A stretch of 64,000 nt of DNA, taken from the NCBI RefSeq assembly GCF_030463565.1, contig NC_134656.1, positions 563,001 to 627,000 of the forward strand, in the 5' to 3' direction. Source of the DNA: Pelecanus crispus (Eukaryota; Chordata; Aves; Pelecaniformes; Pelecanidae). Both the position numbers and the translations under genes were made by a program. Shown here one piece after another: positions 9,480 to 20,790 of this stretch (the first letter of the stretch is position 1; the number at the start of each line of letters is the position of its first letter). The notes beneath the pieces are model-generated. The model was not told the origin of the DNA. It ran no database searches and was given only the letters and a program-made list of their open reading frames with translations.

Positions 9480-10035
9480 ATGCACAGGGCGAGCGTTTGC
9501 ACACAGGGGCACGCATGGGGCGAGTGTTGGCACACGGGGCGAGCGTTTGCACACAGGGGCATGCACAGGGCAAGCATTTGCACACAGGGGCATGCACGGG
9601 GTGAGCGTTTGCACACAGGGGCACGCATGGGGCGAGTGTTGGCACATGGGGCGAGCGTTTGCACACAGGGGCATGCACAGGGCAAGCATTTGCACACAGG
9701 GGCATGCATGGGGCGAGTGTTGGCACACGGGGCGAGCGTTTGCACACAGGGGCACGCACAGGGCAAGCATTTGCACACAGGGGCATGCATGGGGCGAGTG
9801 TTGGCACACGGGGCGAGCGTTTGCACACAGGGGCACGCACAGGGCAAGCATTTGCACACAGGGGCATGCACGGGGTGAGCGTTTGCACACGGGGCACACA
9901 TGGGGCAAGTGTTTGCACACAGGGGCACACGGGGCGAGCGTTTGCACACGGGCACGCACGGGGCAAGCGTTTGCACACAGGGGCGTGCACGGGGTGAGCG
10001 TTTGCACACAGGGGCGTGCACGGGGCGAGCGAGCA
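9480..10035. repeat. 31-bp minisatellite with 19-bp short units (higher-order repeat)
   Basis: The basic unit is 31 bp (GCGAGCGTTTGCACACAGGG plus GCATGCACAGG-type tail). A shortened 19-bp unit (GCGAGTGTTGGCACACGGG) recurs after full units, giving an 81-bp higher-order unit (31+31+19) repeated in the middle of the array. Units differ by C/T and G/A transitions. Open frames across it are repeat artefacts. Confidence 0.9.
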
Positions 10036-10119
10036 CAGGGCGAGGGCGCAGGCTGCAGGTCTGAGCCAGGGGTGGACGCGGCATGCATCCTCCCTGCGCT
10101 CTGGCAGCGGTGGTACTGG

Positions 10120-10330
10120 AAAAGAGCAAATACCAAGCTCATTTGCTTGAGGAGAAATTAATACGGTGTGAAGCCTGTAGTAGGTGATTTAAGAAGTGAA
10201 TTTAAAATCTCAACACAAATAGATTCTTTTTATAAGGTCAGAAGAAAGATTAAATGCTACAGACAAGCACAGCACTTGCCATTTCCAGCATCACTTTTAC
10301 CAAAAATATTTTGGGCTGATGCTGTCCCTG
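10120..10330. promoter_or_regulatory. AT-rich island between two minisatellites
   Basis: About 200 bp with TTAATACG, TTTAAAATC, TTTTTATAAGG and AAATATTTTGGG, flanked on both sides by GC-rich tandem repeats. Candidate conserved noncoding DNA; no gene seen. Confidence 0.3.
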
Positions 10331-10591
10331 CGCTGCCGATGTGGACTGGAGCCCACTCGCCCTGGCAGGGGCGAGCAGGGACATCCCCCGGGAAGGTCTG
10401 ACACCTCGCTGTCCTCGTCCTCGTGCAGCAGCTCAGCTCTCCGCTGGCACGCAGGAGCAGCCAGCGATGCTCCTCGGATGCGGGGAGAGGTGAGGTGCGT
10501 GGGGCCATGCTGCTGGTGGCCACCAGCCACAGCTGCCCTGGCCCAGGCAGGATCCAGCCCCAGACCCTTCTGGTGCTGCTGCCAGCCGCCG

Positions 10592-10938
10592 AGGTGCCCG
10601 TGGTGCCCGTGGTGCCCGTGGTGCCCGTGGTGCCCGTGGTGCCCATGGTGCAGGAGGGGGTCACGCAGCCCAAGCCGTGGTGCCCGTGGTGCCCATGGTG
10701 CAGGAGGGGGTCACACAGCCCAAGCCGTGTGCCCGTGGTGCCTGTGGTGCCCGTGGTGCCCATGGTGCGGGAGGGGGTCATGCAGCCCAAGCCGTGGTGC
10801 CCGTGGTGCCCGTGGTGCCCATGGTGCCCATGGTGCGGGAGGGGGTCATGCAGCCCAAGCCGTGGTGCCCGTGGTGCCCGTGGTGCCCATGGTGCCCATG
10901 GTGCGGGAGGGGGTCATGCAGCCCAAGCCGTGGTGCCC
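10592..10938. repeat. 9-bp GTGGTGCCC repeat in larger blocks
   Basis: GTGGTGCCC/CATGGTGCC 9-mers form runs. Five blocks share the segment GGAGGGGGTCA(C/T)GCAGCCC(A)AAGCC, spaced about 50 to 69 bp apart, the spacing changing mostly by the number of 9-mers. Period 9 keeps all frames open, explaining the valine/proline and histidine-rich spurious proteins. Confidence 0.88.
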
Positions 10939-10939
10939 A

Positions 10940-13007
10940 CCCGGCAGGGCGTGTGCCCGCTGCTGGCTGCCGGCTCCCCCTCCTGCTGCCCGGCAGGGAC
11001 TGGGATTGATGGTAAGAGGTTTGAAAGGCTCCAAATGTGGAGGTTATATCGCTGAGCCACCCCCATCCATCACGAGACGTTCATTATTAAGTAACACCCT
11101 GCACGCCGGGCTGATTTCACACCTTATCTGAACCCAGCAGCTGTGCCCTAAATCCTGAGTGCTGCGACTGTCTGGAGGAATTCGGCTGCCTGTGCTTAAA
11201 ATTAGTGTTAGCATCTATCATTTCCCCACACCAAATGGCTTTTGTGTCGGCACTTGGCAGCGCTCATCCGTCACCGGGGCTCTGGGCTGCCCAGCTCTGT
11301 ACCCTCTCCGTCACTGTCACAGGACCCCTGGTTGGCAAAATGTCACCCAAAGGACAAGTGCAACAGCTTGGCCTCTCCCTTGCGCCTGGGCCGGCGGCAC
11401 TGCTGGCAGTGAGGGCGTCCTCCGTCCCCTCGGGCACTGCGGGCACCAGCTCTGCTCCCGGCGGGGCTGTCCCCGTCCCTCCAGCCCCACCACAGCCGGG
11501 CCCGTGGCACGGGCGCAGCCCGCAATCCCCCGCCGCGGCACGGCGGCTCTCCCCCCCCTGGCATGGCAGCTCTCCCCTCCCTGGCACGGCGGCTCGCCGC
11601 CTCCCGCGGCGCCAGCCACAGCCGCGGGGCTGGGCCCCTCCTGGCCACTGCTGCCGGCAGCCGTCCCTGGCCAGGAGCTCCTGCCAGGCAGGTGATGCTG
11701 GAGCTGTCGGCGTGATGAAAAGCCTCCCGCAGCAATGCAGATAACATACAAGCACAGGTCAGGCGAGGCCCGTGTAGCCCATCCATCAGGCGCAGCAGCT
11801 ACAGGCGCTCCCCGTGCCACCATCTGATGCACGTTATCCGGCACAAATGTGTTTCTTCCCCCAAGGTTAAACGGATGAGTGAGGTTCAGGCACTGACAGC
11901 TCTGCCTGCCCTGTGGAAGCGATAAATGAGCTGGAAGAACCGGAGGGAAAAAAAAGGTTTGTTTTTTGTCAAATGCTCCTTTTGATGATGCTGACACAAG
12001 GATGGCGGCAGCACGGAGGTGGGCGTGAGGATGGGGATCCGCTCCCGGCGTGGCGGCGGGGCAGCCGGCCATGGGCACCGTCACAGCTGCGTCGGGTGCT
12101 GCCGGCGGTGACAGACGAGCAAGGGCTCGGCAAGACGCTGGAGCGCCGAGCGGCCCTGGCAGCAGGGGCTCGGTGCAGCCCCGGCGTGCCGCTGAGGCGT
12201 GCTGGGGCCGGCGGGGATCGGGTGGGACAGCAGCGAGCAAGAACATCCCACCACCACAGACCCCGCGGGCAGCCCCGGGCGCGGTGCCGCGGGCCGGCAG
12301 AGCCGGTGCTGCAGCCGGGCAGGGGCCGGTGCTGCCCTCTGCGTCTCCAGGTCTGTCCCAGCTTGTGATGCCCGGGGCCTGATCCTGCCTGGGACTGCGC
12401 GCTTTGGGCGCTGCCCGCGGCCGCGGTGCCCCGGGGCGTGTGCCGGGCGGGGGTCCGCCTCCCCGTGCGGTGTCCCCGCCGGGCTGCCGCTGCCCTCGCT
12501 CAATGTCACACTTGGAGCCTGTCAACGTGAAAAAAGGTTTGCAGCCGATAAGCGATCGGGCTGTCAGCTGCGGAGTGCCGCTCGCTTGTGATTTACTGCA
12601 ACGTCGCTAACGGAGCACAGATTTTTCTTAATCTAAATTGAAAACTACTCAAGTAGAAAAATAATTTCATTGCTTCATCTTGAAGGGGCGGGGGGCGAGA
12701 GGAAAGGGAAGAGCTGTGCCAGGGCAGGCAGGTCCAGGGCTGTCCGTGCCCCCCATCCCTCCCACGGCTCCGCGCCCCGGCCAGGCAGCGCTGGCCCCGT
12801 GCCGCCATTCCCCGTGGCCTTGGGCAGCTCCTACACCGAGGACACGCGGCAGCTTCCCCGGCTCGGGCAGCAAAACCCTGTCGCTGCGCCCCATGCCCGA
12901 GCCTGGTGGGAGCTGTCCTGGGGCACGGTGGGCGGCAGGAGCTGCGTCCCCACCCGTGGGGCACGGGAAACATCCCACAGGAGCACAGAGGTGGTGTGGA
13001 GCCGCGG
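10940..13007. other. Gene-free stretch with AT-rich islands
   Basis: GC-rich DNA with low-GC islands at about 11010-11240 and 12500-12690 (the second includes TTTTTCTTAATCTAAATTGA). No exon or RNA gene could be supported. Confidence 0.45.
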
Positions 13008-13218
13008 GGCTTTGCCGTGCCTGGTTCTTTGCTGCGCCGCAGCGCTTGCCATGCCCCAGCGCTTTGCTGTGCCCCGGTGCTCGCCGTGCCCTGGTGCTTT
13101 GCGGTGCCGTGGCGCTTTGCTGCGCCGCAGTGCTTGCCGTGCCCCGGTGCTTCGCTGTGCCCCGGTGCTTCGCGGTGCTGCGGTGCTTTGCTGTGCCACG
13201 GTGCTCACCGTGCTACAA
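13008..13218. repeat. Degenerate 18-bp tandem repeat
   Basis: About 12 diverged units of 17-18 bp resembling GCTTTGCTGTGCCCCGGT. More decayed than the neighbouring arrays. Confidence 0.75.
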
Positions 13219-13810
13219 GTGCGGCACGGCAGCGCAGGGCAAGCTGCGATGTCTCGGGTGTGCGGGTGCCTCTGATCCCAACTTTTGATGGCTTTGACGG
13301 TGACGGTCTCTGCTGGCGCTTTGGGTCCAGCGTGCAATCCAGCTGGCAAAGCTGGCGCGCGGCCCCATGGATGTGCCGACACGCTGGGTCTGCAGAGGCT
13401 CCTCGGGCTCCGGGGCGAGCACCCGAGCCAGCCCCACATTTGGGAAGGGACCGTGCCAGCCGCGCCGGTGGCTGGGCGCATTGTGTGTGGCACTATCATG
13501 GGGATGCCGGAGCAGCCACCGTCCTCACCGCACGGCGCAGGAGGCCCAGGCAGAGCCGGCACCGGGGCCGGGGCTTTCGGCAGCATTGAAGAGCTTGCGC
13601 TGTGCTTGGAAAGAACGTCTTAAAACATCGGGTGTCCCCCCAACCCCCCCGGCTCCCTGTTAGGGGCCAGCAGCGCTGGTGGGTATTAGCGGGTGCGCCG
13701 TGGGCAGGCAGACACGCGCACACACGGCAGTGCTGATGCGCCCAGCCCTGATCGATCCGGATTTGCAGCACTAAATACCAGGAGGGGCTGGGAGCGGGAA
13801 TGGGAATCAG

Positions 13811-14275
13811 CCGTGTTGGTGTGGGGGTCCCGGATCATGGCTGTGCCGGTGTTGGGGTCCCGGATCACGGCTGTGCCGGTGCGGGGGTCCCGGATCATGG
13901 CTGTGCTGGTGCGGGGGTCCCGGATCACAGCTGTGCCGGTGTTGGGGTCCCGGATCACGGCTGTGCCGGTGCGGGGGTCCCGGATCATGGCTGTGCTGGT
14001 GCGGGGGTCCCGGATCACAGCTGTGCCGGTGTTGGGGTCCCGGATCATGGCTGTGCTGGTGCGGGGGTCCCGGATCACAGCTGTGCCGGTGTTGGGGTCC
14101 CAGATCGCAGCTGTGCCGGTGTTGGGGTTCCGGATCACAGCTGTGCCGGTGTTGGGGTCCCGGATCACGGCTGTGCTGGTGCGGGGGTCCCGGATCACGG
14201 CTGTGCCTGTGTTGGGGTCCCGGATCACGGCTGTGCCGGTGTTGGGGTCCCGGATCACGGCTGTGCTGGCTGGGG
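13811..14275. repeat. 30-bp minisatellite
   Basis: Fifteen or more units of 30 bp (CTGTGCCGGTGTTGGGGTCC plus CGGATCACGG) with two main variants, GTGTTGG and GTGCGGG, partly alternating. Length is strictly conserved across units, so frames remain open on both strands without coding meaning. Confidence 0.92.
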
Positions 14276-15579
14276 CTGGGCTCGTCCTGTGCCGGAGCAG
14301 GATCCGGACGTTCTCCACCGGCCGGGAGCTGGGACAGGGCGCAGGGAGGGGGCACCCACCAGGGCCCGGCTCCGGGGTCGCAGGGCGCAGCCGGGCCCTG
14401 GCCCCGCTCACCGCCCGCAGGGCTGTGCCGCAGGCCCCCGGTGCCGGTGGATGCCGGTGCAGGCGGGGATGCGCTGCCTCACAGAGAGATCAGTAATTTG
14501 GAGCGCGAGCGAATTCTGGGAGCATTTGCTGAGCTGGATAATAACGTGCCCAGTGAGCTGCATCCCAAGCACGCCGCCAAATTAAAGAAATTTTTTTTCC
14601 CCTTTAATTTAAAAGTCACCGTTGGGAAATCTCTGTCGGCCTCAGCAGTGATTTCCCCCCAGGCTGCCTTTCTGGAGAAATCTTTAATTTTGATTGTCAC
14701 ACTTTGTGGAGTTTAACTCGGGGAAGCAGAGCCATAAATAAGGTGCCGCTCCGGCACCGAGGCTCCAGCTGTGGCTGGGACAGCGAGCGGTGCTGGCGCG
14801 GGGAGGAGGGAGGGAGCAGCCTGGCAATGGCCACAGCCACGGCCACAGCCACGGTCATGGCCACGGCCACCCTGCCGGGGCTCGCAGGCACCGGCCGCCC
14901 TCTCCCCTTGCACCTCTCCCCCCGCTTTCCCCCCTGCCCACCCTCCCCTCTGCTCGCCCCGGCCCCTCGCAGCCTGATTTCACAGGTCAGCTCCCTTTAA
15001 TTAGCCGGGTGTCCCCCCCCCCGCCTGCCAAACGAATCGAATCGGCAGGTTCATGAAAATCTCATTAACCTTAATGCCACAGCCGGCTTCTGCCGGCACC
15101 CACGCCTCCTGGCCCCTGCAGCCTGGCCGGCTCGGCGAGCGCTCTGCCCCGGCACCCCGCACCGCAGCACCCAGCACCCCGGGGCCCTGGCCGGGAGCCG
15201 CGGCGGGCGCTACACCAAACCCTTTGGGCTGGGCAGGCGGCACCAGGGAGGGCGGGCAAAGCCTGCAAGTTTTGCTCCGCGCTCTGCTCTGTCGCCGGCG
15301 TGCTCGGCCCCTCGCTGGCTCGGCCAGCTGCGGTGCCGTGGGGCTGGAGCCGGCGTCGCGGCCAGCCCGGGGCAGGGGGCAGCTCCCAGGGCCCCCCAGC
15401 GCCTCCGGTGCCTCCAGCGCGGTGGAACTGGTGTGCGGTGCCGGAGAGGGGCCTCTCCTCTCCCTGCAGGGAGGGAATCGCCTGGCAGCTCTGTTAGCCA
15501 TTAAGAAAGAGGGAAAAAACACAGGTGCCTCCCTTTCGGCACAGAGCCGGCGCAGCAATGCCGGGGCGAGCTCTGGAAA

Positions 15580-15830
15580 GGTTACAGCCCATTTGCATTT
15601 TACCCTTCAGTAATTTCAACACTTACGGGTGCAATTAAGAGGCAAGCCTGGCGTTATGAAGCTATCAGCGTGGAGAGACCTGAATACTAACAAACTCCCG
15701 CGCGCGTTCCCATCCCGGGCCATCCGATGTATCCGTGATAACGCCACAGCAATGCCGGCGGATTTCCACTGGCCGCAGTAATGGGCCTCGACTACATTAA
15801 CTGCACATTTTTTAAGCTGCCTGACAGCCC
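15580..15830. promoter_or_regulatory. AT-rich island with a second POU octamer
   Basis: ATTTGCAT at 15591-15598 is a perfect octamer; TTACATT/TTAAG-type sequence follows (15790-15815). Candidate regulatory element by motif and composition only. Confidence 0.3.
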
Positions 15831-16649
15831 AGCCCTCCCCAAGCCGTTCAGGTGATGGGCTCGGTGCTCGCTGCGGGCAGGGCACAGGCGTGCAGAGGGG
15901 AACCGGCGTTGGCGCGGCAGGATGGCGGCCGCGGCAGAACCGGGGCCGCGCTCGTTGCCCCGCGCCCCAGCCAAGCAAAGCGTTTGGTCCAACGCTGCCC
16001 TCCGGAAGAGGAGCCCCAGGCCTGGTTTGTTTTACAGCAAACCGCCGACACGGCAGCACTGGCCGGACCGAGATGCCCGGCACGGCCGCGGCGGCACGGC
16101 CCTCCCGCGGGACGGGGGCTCTGCGGCCATTCCCCTTCTCCCGCTTGGGTGGAACGCCGGGCTCGGAGAACAGCCGTCTTCCCCTTTAAGCTTCATCCCC
16201 GTTTAATTGGATAGTTTTGAGCCCCGGCTCATGATTTCTGCAGCAATTTGGTCTGAGATTTCTTTCTTTCCCTCCATTATCCACTCTGATTAACTCAGCT
16301 GCACCTGTCAGCTTTTATTCGGCGGCGCGGGGAGCGCCTGCAAGAACCTGTTAAAATGCATGAGTTTTATCGCAGCCACTCTTTCCTGGCCAGCGATGCT
16401 GAACGCAGGGAAGGGGCCGCAGGAAAGGGGCTGCGGGGAGCGGGGCTGCGGGGAGCGGGGCCGCGGGGCCCCGAGGCCGGGCCCTGGGTGCCGTGGGGGT
16501 GCCGGCGTCCGCGTCTCCGGGTGGGCAGCGCGGGGGAGCCCGGCTGGCAGCCGGCCCCGGCTGGTGCTGGTGGTGGGGAGCCCGCGGGGCGCAGGCAGCT
16601 GCAGGCAGGGCCCTGCCACCACCCTTCGCTGCCGGGGCGCTCAGCAGCT

Positions 16650-17070
16650 GCAGCTTTACCGCTCTGCAAACGCTCATTTTCCATTCCAGCTATAACTTGT
16701 TCCCTTTTTCTCATTTTAATAAAAATGAAAGCACCCGGAAACACTGCTGCACCCAAGAAAGAGCAAGATCTGACATAATTAAAAAGTGGCTTCAATCAGG
16801 CTGTTTTCCTAATGGTTTGTCATATCAGCCCACACCGCCCTGCACCCCCCCGTGCTCCCAACCCCCTGAGGCATCATTTACATTTCTTAATAACCCCTCA
16901 TTAATATTCATGATGTGGGGAGGGTAATAACGGCTGAGTGCACACCACTAATTCAATTTCAGCGAGCCTCAGTGTGTTTAGTTAATCACCGGGGGACCTG
17001 GGTTACTCAGTACAATTATTTATTCGGAATTAGATCTCGAGGCATCTGGATTGAAACCTGAACTCGGAAT
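16650..17070. promoter_or_regulatory. Longest AT-rich island in the gene-free region
   Basis: About 400 bp with ATAATTAAAAAG, TTAATATTCATGA, CTAATTCAATTT, TTAGTTAATCA and ACAATTATTTATTC: many ATTA/TAAT cores. Candidate conserved noncoding element. Confidence 0.35.
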
Positions 17071-19029
17071 AAAATTAAACCGGGATTCTCCTCCTCGCCT
17101 CCTCCTCCCGCCACCGCTCCCAGCTGCGGTGCTGAGCATCCCCCCACGGCCCTGCCGCGCCGAGCCACGGCACCGCCGTTTCCACACCGGCACACGCGCT
17201 GTGCTACCAGGACCATCGTGGTGGCTGCGGCTTCTCCCCATCGCCGGTGGCTGCCGGGTCCCAGCTCCTCCGTGCCCGTCCCCAGGGCCAGAGCCGCAGC
17301 CGGGGAGGCCGTGGTGCAGCTGGCAGCACCGGGATGCCGGCAGCCCGCTGAGCCCGTTTGTGCCGGTGCGGTTAGGGGAAAGGGGTCGGGAAAGGTCTGG
17401 TCTGGGCTGTCCCGAGACACCCCAGAGCCCTGGGGGTGTCCCCGAGGAAGCGGGCGAAGGTGCCGTGGGTCCCATCGCCTCCGGCCGGGCAGTGCCGGGG
17501 CTGCAGGGACGCGGTCGGCCCCGAGGGCACCGGCGATGCCCCGGCCCCTGCAGAGGGTGGGTGCCTGGGGACGTGGAGCCAGGCTTCCGCCGGGGTCCTC
17601 GCTCTCCTCACCAAACTAAGTCACAGGGTTTGCTCCAGCCTGTCCAGAGCCTCCGGCCCCTTCCCGCAGCTTTGCCACTTGCTCCGCTGCGCCCCGGGAG
17701 AGGGCGGTGGTTCCCCCACGCAGAGCCACCACCCTCGCAGAGCCCACCACCCAGGGCGGCTGGCTCAGCCCCATCCTTTCATTTCCTTGAGGGCTTTTTT
17801 TACGCTTTGATTTTGCTCCTGGTTTTGCTTTTTAATTCAATATTTTGTCCCTGTGGTCCAACTCCCCTTATTGGATAAAACCTCTCCGTTATTGAATCCT
17901 GCCCTGCAGCACCTTGGTGAGAATTGGGTTTCCTGGGCAGCAGTGCGGCCGTTTTGGAGCGTGATGAGGCCGGCAGAGCACAGGGACGGCAGAAGGGATG
18001 GGAGGTGCTGGCGCCCAGCGTCTGGTTTGCATTCATTCCTTTCAGTGCCGGTGTTTTCACAAATAACGTGATTTTGCAGGCGCAGGGCGGTGGTCTGCGT
18101 CTCTGCTGGATTTCCAGCCGTCAGTGTGAGAAATGGCACCTGAGCTTTTCTGCGTTTCCCGTGAGGTCAGAGATTCCTGGGTATCAAGTTTTATTTAAGT
18201 CAGTGCAGTGGCCACTTCTCAAACTCCTGACTTCCTTTTTCTGAACGTCCCCCCCGGCCTCACAGCCCTCCCAGGGAAGCAAATCGACCATTTTCTCTCC
18301 CTTTGTCTAACAAGGAGAAGCTTCAGGCGGGAGGTGCCAGCCTCGCCAGCTGCGTTCAGGTTTCTTTTCTCCAATTTGAAGATGATTCCCTTTGCCCTTC
18401 CCCAGCTCCCCCCCAGCGCTGGGTGCGTTTCCCCATCTGCATTTGCAGGCTGATGCTGTCGGCAACCCCTCAGCATTCCTGGGCGGACGCCAGCAGCCCC
18501 GCACAAATCTAAGGCCGGATAAGGAGCGTCTGCAGCTCGGGAGCCGGCGGCACGCTCCCGCCGTGCCTCACCCCCCGTGCCAGCGCTGCATGCCGGGTCC
18601 TGCCGCTGCGTCTCCCAGCCCCGCGCCGAGGGTCCCATTTATTCCCGAAGCTGTCGGGGTTTGCGGCCGGGCTGCCCATCCCCTGCCCCGCGCGCGCCGC
18701 AGGGCTCGCTTCATTCCCTGCATCGACCGCCTCCGGCAGTGGGTACGTATGGGTTCGAAGCGCTGTTACGGAGTGAAAGGAAAAACACGATTTAGGGCGA
18801 TAACATCGTTCTGCGGGAACAACAGCGAGGGAAGGGGCCGGGGAGGAGAAACCTCGGAGCAGGCAAAGATGGCCATGCCGGGACGAGGGTCAGTTCTTAG
18901 CTCCCGCTGCGCTTCACGTGTTTTACGCCCGCTTGTTGCACTTGCTGCCGTCGCTGCTCGGGCTTCCCCGGGGCTGCACCATGCGCGCGAGCACGCGGCA
19001 CCGCTCCTCGAGTGACTGCGAACGTTCTG

Positions 19030-19440
19030 GTTTCACAGCTGGCGAATTATCTGAACACTCAATAAAAGGAAGCCAGACGATGCAATAATTACCTTCTATT
19101 TATCTCATCTTTAACATGCAGATTTGTTGAGTTAATTCTGTCATGACTGATACCTCCTATATTTTATTGGAACAACAGGGGATGCTAGGGACTTCTTTGA
19201 AAACATTATATATATTTTTAATTTCGTGAGTGTTCTCAAACCAGACTCCTGCTGAGATAACTGCATAATAGCTACGATCATTATGTTATGAAAGATTATT
19301 TTAGCTCAAAGCTGTTTTTTAAAGCATAGTTGAAATAAATTCAATAAGATTTTAGCCAAGTCAACTCTCTTCTAATTATTCATATTTGTTAAATTAAAAA
19401 ACGCTTCTATCTTGTCTGCGGTTCCGCATCTTGTTGAATT
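19030..19440. promoter_or_regulatory. AT-rich block immediately upstream of the CTNNBL1 CpG island
   Basis: About 400 bp of strongly AT-rich DNA (for example TATATATTTTTAATTTCG, AATTATTCATA) with a sharp boundary to the GC-rich promoter region. No gene seen. Confidence 0.3.
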
Positions 19441-19659
19441 CCAGAACTGTTTGTCACGACCTCAGCGAACAGAGGGATCCTCACGGCCCCTCCTGCCGCG
19501 TTCGGCGCTCGGTCATCGGCCCCGTCAGGGTGACAGCGGTCAACAGCCGGCTATAAACAGCGGTGTGCTGTCAAAAACGCCGGCCCCAGCCCCGGGAAGC
19601 GTTTGCAGGTGGTTATGGAAAACGTGTCAGGAAAGCCCCACTGATTTCCGTGCCCCCGC

Positions 19660-20790
19660 TTTGCAGCGGTGGGGGGCTGCTGCCGGGGGCTGTCGCGGGG
19701 CGCGGCCGCGATGGGACCCAGGGCCCCCGGGCTCCGGGGCACGGCCGCCCCGCGGGGCAGCAGCTCGGGGCACGGAGGGGCTGCGGGGGCCGGCGGGGCC
19801 CCGCTCACCGGAGGGGCCCCGCCCCCCGCCCGTCCTGTCGCAGAACGGCACCGGGCTCCGGCCCAGCGGCTCCGCGGTGCGGGCGGAGGCCCCGGGGCCG
19901 GGCCAGGGGCAGAGCGGGGCCCAGCCCCCGGCAGCCCGGAGCCGCTGCCCCGCCGCGGGGCTGTGGGGCGGGTAGGGCCCGTGGGAGGCGGCTGCAGCCC
20001 GCTGCCCGCCCACGCCGCGGCTGCCCTTTGCCCTCTGCCCTTTGCCCTCTCCGGGCCGCAAGCATCCCGGGGCTGCTTTGCGGCAGTGCGGCGCTGCCCC
20101 GCCTCTCGCTTTCCGGCAGCGGCCCGCCCGCCGCGCTTTCCGGCAGAGCGGCGCCCTCGCGGCGGGCCTGCGCTCCCTGCCTTACGGCACTGTGTCGCGC
20201 GGCCCGGGTCGTTGGCGGCGTTTCCCGGTGGCGGGGCCCGCTCGGTGCCATGGACGTGGGGGAGCTGCTCAGCTACCAGGTGAGCGGCGGCTGCCGGGGG
20301 GCGCCGAGCGGGGCTGGCGGCGGCGGGGCTCGGCTGCTCCCGCGGGGCCCGGGCCGGCGGCCGCCCCGCCCGGGCCCCCCGCGCCGGTGGGAGCGCTCGG
20401 TGCGCGGGGACCAGCCCCGGGCCTTGCGGCCGCCCCGCCGGGGAGCGACGGGCACGGAGGCCGCGGTGCCCCGGGCGGGAGCGCGGCGCTGCCCGCGCCC
20501 CTGGCCCCGCTGGCCGGTAGCCCCGGGCCCGGCGCCGCTCCACGCCGGCTGCGGGGCCGGGCCTGCGGCGGGCCGCGGTGCTGGGCCTGCCCAGCCGCTC
20601 TCGGTGCGCTCCCACGGGCCCCGGTTACGGCGTCGCGGACCTTTGGGGCCTCCCCCCGCCGCCGGAGACGCGGTGCCCCGGTGGGACCCGGTTACCGGCG
20701 GCTCCTGGGGCGCACGGCGCTGCCGGTGCCGTTCGTTCCACGGGCGGGCCCGGGTCGGTGCCGTCGCTGGCGAGTGCCCGTTCCTGAAGC
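19660..20790 (+). promoter_or_regulatory. CTNNBL1: CpG-island promoter of CTNNBL1
   Basis: Dense CpG sequence spans exon 1. No TATA box is apparent before the ATG at 20250, as expected for a housekeeping gene. Two identical 13-mers CGCTTTCCGGCAG (20107-20119 and 20134-20146) carry ETS-type GGAA cores on the minus strand. A 14-bp direct duplication TGCCCTTTGCCCTC sits at 20022-20049. The start site is probably between about 20100 and 20240; bidirectional activity is possible. Confidence 0.7.
20250..20279 (+). CDS. CTNNBL1: CTNNBL1 exon 1 (residues 1-10)
   Basis: GCCATGG is an ideal start context; encodes MDVGELLSYQ, identical to human from memory. Donor CAG|GTGAGC, phase 0. Confidence 0.95.

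Larger units (their letters stand above)
14276..19655. other. Gene-free DNA left of CTNNBL1 with several AT-rich islands
   Basis: No gene recognised. AT-rich islands lie near 14480-14740, 15580-15830, 16190-16380, 16650-17070, 17770-17910 and 19030-19440. A short hexamer array of GCCAC(A/G) lies at 14827-14870, and a 14-bp triplicate GGGGAGCGGGGCTGC-type repeat near 16430-16470. Confidence 0.45.

Noticed and set aside
8887-10142. Cysteine-rich repetitive proteins on both strands (CVQTLAPC / HRASVCTQG types)
   Set aside because: Pure translation of the 31/19-bp minisatellite in several frames, with no splice or family support.
13686-14585. Repeat proteins such as VIRDPNTGTA or GVPDHGCAGA
   Set aside because: Translations of the 30-bp tandem array; equally open in other frames and strands.
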